Assembly: GCA_003532515.1 (NCBI GenBank)
Contig: DOEX01000007.1
Span: 11,335 to 19,787 of the forward strand
Length of the DNA stretch: 8,453 nt
Direction: 5' to 3'
Source: Anaerolineaceae bacterium
GTDB lineage: Bacteria; Chloroflexota; Anaerolineae; Anaerolineales; Anaerolineaceae
Position 1 is the stretch's first letter. The number at the start of each line of letters is the position of its first letter. The notes beneath the pieces were generated by a model that worked only from the letters and a program-made list of their open reading frames with translations, ran no database searches and was not told where the DNA came from. Both the position numbers and the translations under genes were made by a program. Of the stretch, positions 1 through 5,505 are shown one piece after another.

Positions 1-1
1 G

Positions 2-946
2 ATCGTCCGCGAATCACAAGCTGCAGTTTTTTTCCGTGACGGTCGAGCTCTGGATGTTTTAGGTCCAGGACGTCACACCATTACTACTGCCAATGTTCCC
101 CTGTTGACTGGGTTGCTTGGCAAGCTCTTTGGAGATCGCACCCCCTTTACTGCGGAAGTTTACTATGTCTCTATGAGGGAATTTGCTGATCGAAAATGGG
201 GAACCCCCCAACCAATTATCGTTCGTAATACCGGTGTAGGCTTGGGTATTGCCTTGCTGCAGGGCTTTGGTACCTACAGTTTCCAGGTTAGTGATCCGCA
301 ACAGTTCGTCACCCAGATTGTTGGTCAGTTAGGCGGCTTCCGGACCTCTGACATCGAAAATCGATTGCGCACCATGCTGCTTTCACGCTTGCAGGATGTA
401 CTTGGCGAAACAACGTCAGAGAAAAACGTTCTCGATCTGATTGGTCTGACCGATGAATTAGGTGCTGCTGTTCGTGCCAAGGCTCAGGATGATTTCCTGG
501 CAGTTGGTTTGCTCTTGAAATCGTTCTATATTGGCAATCTGAAACCCTCAGACAAATCTGCCAAGGAATTGCGTGAGATGGGTATGCTGGATATGCAGAC
601 CTATACTCAACTTCAGGCTGCAGATGCCATGCGCGATGCTGCCCAGAACCCATCTGGTGGTGCTGGATTGACCGCCGGCATTGGTGCTGGTGTGGGTGTT
701 GGGAACATATTAGCAGGTTCACTGGCTGGGATGACACAAAACCAGCAGTCTCAGACACAACCAACAACCTCTGCTGCTCCATCAGCCATGCCAGACGTGA
801 TGACCCCCTCTGAAGCAGCTGGCTTTTTGAAGGTCTCTGAAGAAGATGTACTTGCTGCCATAAATGCTGGTGATTTGAAGGCTCGCAAGATTGGCAGTGC
901 TTTCCGCTTGACCAAAGAAGCTCTCCAGGAATATCTCAACGGATAA
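2..946 (+). CDS. SPFH/Band-7 (virion core protein-like) protein with C-terminal helix-turn-helix, 5' truncated
   Basis: The reading frame is open from base 2, so the true start lies outside the window; the TTG at 104 is internal. The visible N-terminal part reads like the Band_7_1 (YdjI-type) SPFH family: SQAAVFFRDGRALDVLGPGRH, then TPFTAEVYYVS, KWGTPQPI, and a GTYSFQVSDPQQF strand. These proteins are thought to act as oligomeric, membrane-associated scaffolds. After about base 650 comes a Gly/Ala-rich stretch and a Gln/Thr/Ser-rich linker (to about 795). The end, 800-943, reads as an excisionase/MerR-type DNA-binding helix-turn-helix (PSEAAGFLKVSEEDVLAAI, then KARKIGSAFRLTKEAL). The SPFH assignment is strong. 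The helix-turn-helix is a clear sequence match, but whether it binds DNA or is a protein-docking fold is unknown. The gene is closed by a terminator hairpin just downstream, so it is probably the last gene of its transcript. Confidence 0.85.
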   Translation: MVRESQAAVFFRDGRALDVLGPGRHTITTANVPLLTGLLGKLFGDRTPFTAEVYYVSMREFADRKWGTPQPIIVRNTGVGLGIALLQGFGTYSFQVSDPQQFVTQIVGQLGGFRTSDIENRLRTMLLSRLQDVLGETTSEKNVLDLIGLTDELGAAVRAKAQDDFLAVGLLLKSFYIGNLKPSDKSAKELREMGMLDMQTYTQLQAADAMRDAAQNPSGGAGLTAGIGAGVGVGNILAGSLAGMTQNQQSQTQPTTSAAPSAMPDVMTPSEAAGFLKVSEEDVLAAINAGDLKARKIGSAFRLTKEALQEYLNG

Positions 947-962
947 ATATCAAATTGACGCG

Positions 963-1001
963 AAACAGGCTGAGGATTAACATTCTCAGCCTGTTTGTTT
1001 T
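963..1001 (+). terminator. Rho-independent terminator after the SPFH gene
   Basis: A perfect 12-bp inverted repeat, AAACAGGCTGAG (963-974) and CTCAGCCTGTTT (985-996), encloses a 10-nt loop and is followed by GTTTT. It begins 17 nt after the SPFH stop codon and ends just before the -10 element of the next unit, insulating the two. Confidence 0.85.
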
Positions 1002-1009
1002 GTTATAAT
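1001..1009 (+). promoter_or_regulatory. Extended -10 promoter of the sucC/sucD-like unit
   Basis: TGTTATAAT matches the extended -10 consensus TGnTATAAT, with the hexamer at 1004-1009. No good -35 is visible; that position falls in the terminator stem. Initiation would fall near 1015-1017, leaving only about 10 nt of leader before the ATG at 1026. The ATG at 1008 lies inside the hexamer and could not be translated from this promoter. Confidence 0.6.
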
Positions 1010-1025
1010 GGGGGTAGAACAATCC

Positions 1026-2171
1026 ATGAAACTTCAGGAATATCAGGCTAAATCGATTCTCAGAAAAGCAGGCATACCCCTGCCAACCTCAACTTTAGCG
1101 ACCAATGCCGTACAGGTCAAACGAATCGCCGCTGAGATCGGCTATCCTGTTGTCCTAAAAGCTCAAACACTTGAACCTGGGCGAGGACATGCAGGCGGGG
1201 TACGGATCATTCAGAACGAGCATGAAATTGAAAACGTTAGCAACGAAATCTTCAAACTCGTCTTAAATCAACATCCAATACAATTCATCCTCGTCGAAAA
1301 AGCCTTTACATTCTTGAAAGAATTTTATTTAGCGATCATCTCTGACCTGGATGCCGGCACACCGGTCTTACGCCTTTCAGAAGCCGGTGGTGCAACTTAT
1401 CTTGAACCTGAGTCTTTCAAAAATGCTCTGATCGTTGACCAACCCATTGATATAAACGCAGGTATGAAAGATTTTCAAATTCGTGGATTGATGACTAAAC
1501 TGGGAATTGATCCATCGCTCTGGAAACAATTTCAGACGATTGCCCACAAGGTATATGATGTTTATCGCCAATATGATGCTACGCTCGTTGAAATCAATTC
1601 GTTGGTCGTAACCCAACAAAATCAACTCTATGCACTTGATGCCAGGATCAGCGTTGACAGTCAGTCCTTATTCCGGCAGGAAAGTCTGTATGATACTTTT
1701 GACCCATCCTACTTCGGTTGGGAAGAACGCCAGGCACTTAAGTATGATGTCGATTATCACAGTTTTCCTGGTGAGATTGGTTGTATGGTCAACGGAATGG
1801 GTCTCGCATATTTGACGATCGATCAACTTATCGCTCTCAATATGATGCCAGCGGCAATGATCGACATTCACGGTGGAGCAACCAGCACCTCCATCTCGTC
1901 CTCCCTGGAGATGCTTCTGCTTAATCCAAAGGTTAAGGTGATCATTATCAACATTTTTGGTGGGATGACCCGCTGTGATGAAACTGCTGCTGGTCTCCTA
2001 CATGCTTTCAGTGAAGGTCTGCCAAAAAAACCGGTCTTTATTCGGCTTGAAGGCACGAATGACGATTCTGGTCTCGATTTATTGCACAAGAACGAAAATT
2101 TGATCTTTTTTGGCACTACTGAAGCGCTTGTAAATGCGGCCGTAGGATGGCTGAAGGGTGAAGAACAATGA
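1026..2171 (+). CDS. Succinyl-CoA synthetase beta-subunit-like ATP-grasp protein (SucC paralogue)
   Basis: The start is placed at ATG 1026 because the protein then begins MKLQEYQAKSIL, the canonical SucC N-terminus, giving 381 residues (E. coli SucC has 388). The in-frame ATG at 1008 overlaps the -10 element. Visible features are an ATP-grasp domain with the nucleotide lysine in VVLKAQ (K45), a PGRGHAGGV loop (52-59), EIN (E189, N191) and D205 in LDAR, matching the Mg-ATP ligands of SucC. The C-terminal ligase domain has GCMVNGMGLA, IDIHGGATS and NIFGGMTRCD (309-318). In the family this subunit binds the nucleotide and forms a heteromer with the alpha subunit to interconvert acyl-CoA and acid plus ATP. 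Deviations are EINP to EINS, the GGG triplet before AT to HGG, and GIVR to GMTR. The stop overlaps the next start as ATGA, so the two are co-translated. Family membership is sure; succinate as substrate is not, because the partner subunit lacks the catalytic histidine. Confidence 0.85.
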   Translation: MKLQEYQAKSILRKAGIPLPTSTLATNAVQVKRIAAEIGYPVVLKAQTLEPGRGHAGGVRIIQNEHEIENVSNEIFKLVLNQHPIQFILVEKAFTFLKEFYLAIISDLDAGTPVLRLSEAGGATYLEPESFKNALIVDQPIDINAGMKDFQIRGLMTKLGIDPSLWKQFQTIAHKVYDVYRQYDATLVEINSLVVTQQNQLYALDARISVDSQSLFRQESLYDTFDPSYFGWEERQALKYDVDYHSFPGEIGCMVNGMGLAYLTIDQLIALNMMPAAMIDIHGGATSTSISSSLEMLLLNPKVKVIIINIFGGMTRCDETAAGLLHAFSEGLPKKPVFIRLEGTNDDSGLDLLHKNENLIFFGTTEALVNAAVGWLKGEEQ

Positions 2172-3034
2172 GCATCCTGATTGGGGCTGAATCCCGTATT
2201 ATGGTCCAGGGCATTACCGGTCGGAGGGGTCGATTTCACGCTTCTCAAATGCTGAAAGCTGGAAGCCAGATGGTGGGTGGAACTTCGCCTGGTAAAGGTG
2301 GAGAGTGGTGCAATGATGTACGGTTGCCAGTTTTCGATACAGTCAGAGATTGCGTCGATGCCACTAATGCAGATGTGAGCGTCATCTTTGTTCCTCCCCA
2401 TTCAACCGCCGATGCGATTCTCGAATCGATCGACAGTGGGGTTAAGACGATCATATCCATAACTGGTTCTATTCCAATACAGGACATGATGGTAGTAAAG
2501 TCTGCGCTTCGCCATAGCGATTCAATTTTAGTTGGTCCGAATTCTCCGGGAGTTCTGGTACCTGGAATTTCTATTGCGGGGATTTTCCCGATTGACATCG
2601 CAACGCAGGGTAATGTCGGCGTGATTTCACGTTCTGGTACGCTGTGTTACGAAGTTGTGGGAACGCTAAAACAGCAAGGTATCGGTGTTAGCACAGCTGT
2701 AGGTATTGGTGATGACCCGATCATAGGTATTGATTATCTGACTTGCCTGGAATTGTTTGAAGCAGACCCTCACACCGATCAGATTGTGTTGATTGGGGGT
2801 CCGGGTGGTGATAGCGAACTCAAAGCTGCAACGTTTATCATGGAAAACGTAACCAAGCCGGTTATTGCTTACATAGTTGGTGAGAGCCTGGCGACTTCGA
2901 TTTTGCGACCTTTTTTCTCCAGAAGCGGAAGCCTTTCGTTGGATTCCTTAGGCAGAAAGACGGGTGCCTTAAAGGATGCAGGTGTACTTATGGCAAGCAA
3001 AATCAGCGACATTCCTGCTATGATCAAAAAATAA
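2168..3034 (+). CDS. Succinyl-CoA synthetase alpha-subunit-like protein lacking the catalytic His (SucD paralogue)
   Basis: This 288-residue protein is collinear with E. coli SucD (289). The CoA-binding Rossmann domain is intact: SILIGAESRIMVQGITGRRG (2-21), VGGTSPGKGG (36-45), GPNSPGVL (123-130), SRSGTLCYE (154-162) and GIGDDPIIG. The active site is not. The phosphohistidine motif GHAGA is replaced at the collinear position by RPFFSRSG, placing Phe249 where the phosphorylated His lies. The Glu of the IGEIGG loop is Gly211 (IGGPGG), and the Cys of GPNCPG is Ser126. The C-terminal pattern GALKDAGVLMASKISDIPAMI stays in register, and neither other frame encodes a GHAGA motif here, so a frameshift does not explain it. 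The gene overlaps the beta-like gene by 4 nt and has an AAGGG ribosome site at 2154-2158. It probably forms a complex with that protein. Normal phosphohistidine-dependent succinyl-CoA synthetase activity is not expected; an altered ligase or a CoA/nucleotide-binding regulator is possible. Confidence 0.85.
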   Translation: MSILIGAESRIMVQGITGRRGRFHASQMLKAGSQMVGGTSPGKGGEWCNDVRLPVFDTVRDCVDATNADVSVIFVPPHSTADAILESIDSGVKTIISITGSIPIQDMMVVKSALRHSDSILVGPNSPGVLVPGISIAGIFPIDIATQGNVGVISRSGTLCYEVVGTLKQQGIGVSTAVGIGDDPIIGIDYLTCLELFEADPHTDQIVLIGGPGGDSELKAATFIMENVTKPVIAYIVGESLATSILRPFFSRSGSLSLDSLGRKTGALKDAGVLMASKISDIPAMIKK

Positions 3035-3094
3035 CTGGTGAAAGACCATCTTGAGTGAAAATACTCAAAGAATTATTACCAACATACCTTACAC

Positions 3095-3125
3095 GAAAAA
3101 AAGCTGCCAAGTGGCAGCTTTTTTC
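3095..3125. terminator. Bidirectional terminator between sucD-like gene and ACP gene
   Basis: GCTGCC (3103-3108) pairs with GGCAGC (3113-3118) around an AAGT loop. The stem is flanked by seven A on the left (3096-3102) and six T on the right (3119-3124). It therefore gives a G+C stem followed by a U-run when read in either direction, and it sits between two convergent genes. It should end both the sucC/sucD-like transcript and the ACP transcript. Confidence 0.88.
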
Positions 3126-3140
3126 TGACTTTGGTTTTTT

Positions 3141-3377
3141 TTACTTCATTACTTCTTCAATAGCCCGGACAGCATCTCCAACTGAGTGAATGTTTCTAGC
3201 GGCTTCGTCGGTGAAATTGATATCAAACTTTTCGCAAAAACCATCGATCAGGAAGAATTGATCCATCGAATCGGCTTTCAAATCTTCTATGAATCGGGTA
3301 TCCAAAGTGATGTCATCACCATCAATTTTTAAAACGTCTTTTACTACTTCTTTTACAACTTCGAATGTATTTTCCAT
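3141..3377 (-). CDS. acpP: Acyl carrier protein
   Basis: This 78-residue acidic protein has the ACP fold signature. Helix I is followed by TRFIEDLKADSMDQ, in which Ser37 of the DSM motif is the expected 4'-phosphopantetheine attachment site. A C-terminal helix, HSVGDAVRAIEEVM, follows. It would carry acyl chains in the cytoplasm, most simply for fatty acid synthesis. An AGGAAAG ribosome site (3381-3387) precedes the ATG. It stands alone between a promoter and a terminator, convergent with the sucD-like gene and divergent from the IPP isomerase gene. Helix II is unusual: where the E. coli protein has DTVELVMALEEEF, this has DQFFLIDGFCEKF, losing acidic residues used for partner recognition. 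The symbol acpP is assigned by family; a specialised ACP for another pathway cannot be excluded, since no fatty acid synthesis genes are nearby. Confidence 0.9.
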   Translation of the reverse strand: MENTFEVVKEVVKDVLKIDGDDITLDTRFIEDLKADSMDQFFLIDGFCEKFDINFTDEAARNIHSVGDAVRAIEEVMK

Positions 3378-3409
3378 TGTCTTTCCTCACAAGTCTTTTT
3401 GATGTTAAG

Positions 3410-3418
3410 ATTATATCA
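3410..3418 (-). promoter_or_regulatory. Extended -10 promoter of the ACP gene
   Basis: The minus strand reads TGATATAAT, a perfect extended -10 (TGnTATAAT; hexamer 3410-3415). No strong -35 hexamer is seen 17 nt upstream (TTCATA at best). Initiation near 3403 would give a leader of about 25 nt that includes the AGGAAAG ribosome site. Confidence 0.7.
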
Positions 3419-3452
3419 AGACTGTCTCTGATTATGAAAGAGTAAACACACA

Positions 3453-4499
3453 ATGAACGAGCAAGTTACGAAAATTTCCGCCAGGAAAGATGAGCATTTA
3501 CGAATTTGTCTGGAAGAGGATGTTACCTCAGGCATTCCAACTGGGTTTGACCAGGTTCATCTTCAAGTTTCTACCCTTCCTGAAATCAATTTTGATTCAA
3601 TTGATCTTTCAAGTACAGTTCTTGGAAAGAAACTTGACGCTCCTATTCTGATTTCATCCATGACCGGAGGATCCGGCAAGACAAAACACTTCAACAAGCT
3701 TCTTGCCCAGGCAGCCAATGAGTTCAACATTGCCATGGGCGTTGGATCGCAGAGGGCTGCCCTCGTCCACGAAGGTCTGGAAGAGACTTTTTCCATTGCA
3801 CGAAAAGAAGCACCGAATGCTCTGCTCTTTGCAAACATCGGTGTAGCCCAATTGAACGAGGGTTTTGGAGTAACTGAATGCCAGAGAGCAGTAGATATGC
3901 TCGAGGCAGACGCACTCATCATTCATCTGAACAGCCTGCAAGAAGTTTTGCAACCAGAAGGAAACCACGATTTCACTCAGCTCTTAACGAAAATCGAAAA
4001 AATGACCAGGAGTCTTCACGTTCCAGTGATTGCAAAAGAAGTTGGGTGTGGAATTGACCCGCAAACTGCCCGTTCGCTTGTTAATGCCGGTGTTCGGGGA
4101 ATTGACGTGGCAGGCGTTGGCGGTACCTCCTGGGCAGCGGTGGAAATGTACCGCCAGACCGACCCAAGTCGCAAAGCTCTTTGTCAGACCTATGTTGGCT
4201 GGGGCATCCCGACTGTTATGGCATTACAGGGTATAGAAGGTCTTCCTGAAGACATCCTGAAAATTTCTTCTGGTGGTCTGCAAAATGGTTTGGACGTAGC
4301 TAAATCGATCGCTTTAGGAGCAGACCTGGCTGGTTTTGCAAGAAAATTCATCATCGCTGCGAACGCTGGTTACAAGACCTTAGCAGAAAGTATAGAATTG
4401 ATCCTTCTTGAACTAAAGGTTGCCATGTTTTTGAGTGGTGCAGGAGATTTAAAATCCTTACGGTCCAAACTTGAAAAGGAGAGAGAAGATGAATACTGA
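3453..4499 (+). CDS. fni: Type-2 (FMN-dependent) isopentenyl-diphosphate delta-isomerase
   Basis: This 348-residue cytosolic enzyme interconverts isopentenyl and dimethylallyl diphosphate using reduced FMN and Mg2+. It has the full type-2 Idi signature in a TIM-barrel order: RKDEHLRI (11-18, substrate binding), ISSMTGG (67-73), GVGSQR (96-101), NIG, HLNSLQEVLQPEGN (158-171) with Q163 as expected catalytic glutamine and E164 as Mg ligand, KEVGCG (195-200), GVGGTSW (221-227) and a late SSGGLQNGLD phosphate-binding loop. Length matches the family (about 330-350). It is unrelated to the Nudix type-1 isomerase. A GAAAGAG stretch lies about 10 nt before the ATG as a weak ribosome site. Its 3' end overlaps the prenyl synthase gene by 11 nt, so the two form an isoprenoid unit. 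The isomerase supplies the DMAPP primer that the synthase elongates. Confidence 0.95.
   Translation: MNEQVTKISARKDEHLRICLEEDVTSGIPTGFDQVHLQVSTLPEINFDSIDLSSTVLGKKLDAPILISSMTGGSGKTKHFNKLLAQAANEFNIAMGVGSQRAALVHEGLEETFSIARKEAPNALLFANIGVAQLNEGFGVTECQRAVDMLEADALIIHLNSLQEVLQPEGNHDFTQLLTKIEKMTRSLHVPVIAKEVGCGIDPQTARSLVNAGVRGIDVAGVGGTSWAAVEMYRQTDPSRKALCQTYVGWGIPTVMALQGIEGLPEDILKISSGGLQNGLDVAKSIALGADLAGFARKFIIAANAGYKTLAESIELILLELKVAMFLSGAGDLKSLRSKLEKEREDEY
4476..4481 (+). promoter_or_regulatory. Ribosome binding site that fixes the prenyl synthase start
   Basis: AAGGAG lies 7 nt before ATG 4489, inside the end of the isomerase gene. It supports 4489 as the start rather than the in-frame TTG at 4471, which lies upstream of this site. 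Confidence 0.75.
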
Positions 4500-5505
4500 T
4501 CTGGTTTTTGCTATCAGGAATGGGTTTGAAGAATACTTCAAAGTCACTGTTTTAAACAATTGTCCTTCCGAAATCCTGGGTCTAAAGGATTCTGTTGCCT
4601 ACCATTTTGGCTGGGAAGGTTCTGCAACTGTGCCAGGGAAACGCTTGCGTCCTCTCTTTTTGATCCTTACCTATGCCGCTTTAGGTGGTAATCCGGAGGA
4701 AGCTTTTCAAGCAGCCAGTGCCCTGGAAGTTTTCCACAATTTCACGTTGATCCACGACGACATTCAGGACCAGGGTGAAACCCGCCATGGTCACCCTGCA
4801 TTGTGGACGAAGGTGGGCGTACCACTTGCTATCAATATCGGTGACTATCTTGCCGCCCTCAGTCAGAATTTAATGGGTAATCTTCCTATTGCTCTTTCGA
4901 TAGAAGCGCAAAAGAACGCCCTCAATGAGTTTCAGCTGGCGTCTCTTGGAGTTATTCAAGGGCAGCAGCTGGACATTCAATACGAAAAGGTAGATCAGAT
5001 CAGTGTGGAAGAGTACCTTGTGATGATCCGGTTAAAGACTGCCCGATTATTCTCGGCTGCCTTTGCCGTTGGAGCCAAGCTGCGAGATTGCGATGAAGAG
5101 TTTGCCGAAAGACTCAAGCAAATTGGTTGTGATCTTGGCCTGGGATTCCAGATCCAGGATGATTATCTGGGTATTTGGGGAGAGTCGGACGAAACCGGGA
5201 AATCCATCAGCACTGATTTGCAGACACGGAAAAAAACCTTCCCGGCTATGACTGGTTTAACAAACTCAACGTCTTTTCAGCAATTATGGAAACAAGATAA
5301 CCAGCCAGATGGCAGACGTTTACTTGAGATGAAAGCATTCCTGGAACGTGCTGCCATCCGTGAAGATACGATCAATCTTGCACGTGTCTATTATCTAGAA
5401 GCTCAGACCAGCTTGAATCAGCTATTGCCTGTTGAGAATGAATATGCTCAGGCCTTGATGTCGTTGGTGACTTCGATGTTTGCACCGGTTTTAGCTGATT
5501 TCTGA
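4489..5505 (+). CDS. Trans-prenyl diphosphate synthase (polyprenyl synthetase family)
   Basis: Taken from ATG 4489, the protein has 338 residues. It condenses allylic diphosphates with isopentenyl diphosphate in the all-helical isoprenoid synthase fold. Visible in order: GKRLRP (50-55, diphosphate binding), the first aspartate motif DDIQD (90-94) followed by QGETRHG, LKTARLFSAA in the middle helix, and a second aspartate motif FQIQDDYLG (220-228) followed by IWGE and TDLQTRKKTF. The second motif ends in Gly instead of Asp (DDYLG), as seen in several actinobacterial and Chloroflexota short-chain synthases. Phe85, five residues before the first Asp, is a bulky residue in the usual chain-length position and suggests a short C15-C20 product. 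That is inference; the exact chain length cannot be read with certainty. The start overlaps the isomerase gene by 11 nt, and the 3' end overlaps the opposing wzy-like gene by 58 nt. Confidence 0.92.
   Translation: MNTDLVFAIRNGFEEYFKVTVLNNCPSEILGLKDSVAYHFGWEGSATVPGKRLRPLFLILTYAALGGNPEEAFQAASALEVFHNFTLIHDDIQDQGETRHGHPALWTKVGVPLAINIGDYLAALSQNLMGNLPIALSIEAQKNALNEFQLASLGVIQGQQLDIQYEKVDQISVEEYLVMIRLKTARLFSAAFAVGAKLRDCDEEFAERLKQIGCDLGLGFQIQDDYLGIWGESDETGKSISTDLQTRKKTFPAMTGLTNSTSFQQLWKQDNQPDGRRLLEMKAFLERAAIREDTINLARVYYLEAQTSLNQLLPVENEYAQALMSLVTSMFAPVLADF

Noticed and set aside
309..782. A 157-codon minus-strand open frame opposite the SPFH gene
   Set aside because: Its composition (many His, Gln, Trp, Arg) is typical of a shadow frame, and the plus-strand SPFH reading is convincing.
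1008..1025. Alternative upstream start for the sucC-like gene
   Set aside because: It adds six residues before the conserved MKLQEYQAK start and lies inside the TATAAT element.
1868..2401. A 177-codon minus-strand open frame across the sucC/sucD junction
   Set aside because: It lies wholly antisense to two genes with clear family motifs, has no recognisable domain, and shows no ribosome site or promoter.
2870..2960. A frameshift hiding the catalytic His motif of the sucD-like gene
   Set aside because: Both other frames were read; neither encodes GHAGA, and the sequence on both sides stays in register with the family in the annotated frame.
3051..3068. Small hairpin TTGAGT/ACTCAA after the sucD-like stop
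   Set aside because: Only 6 bp, AT-rich and without a T-run; the much stronger hairpin 35 nt downstream explains termination.
3563..3968. Overlapping minus-strand open frames inside the IPP isomerase gene
   Set aside because: They are antisense to a fully motif-supported gene, have no ribosome site, and have no recognisable content.
4471..4488. TTG start for the prenyl synthase
   Set aside because: The AAGGAG ribosome site lies between it and ATG 4489, and the added residues match no family feature.
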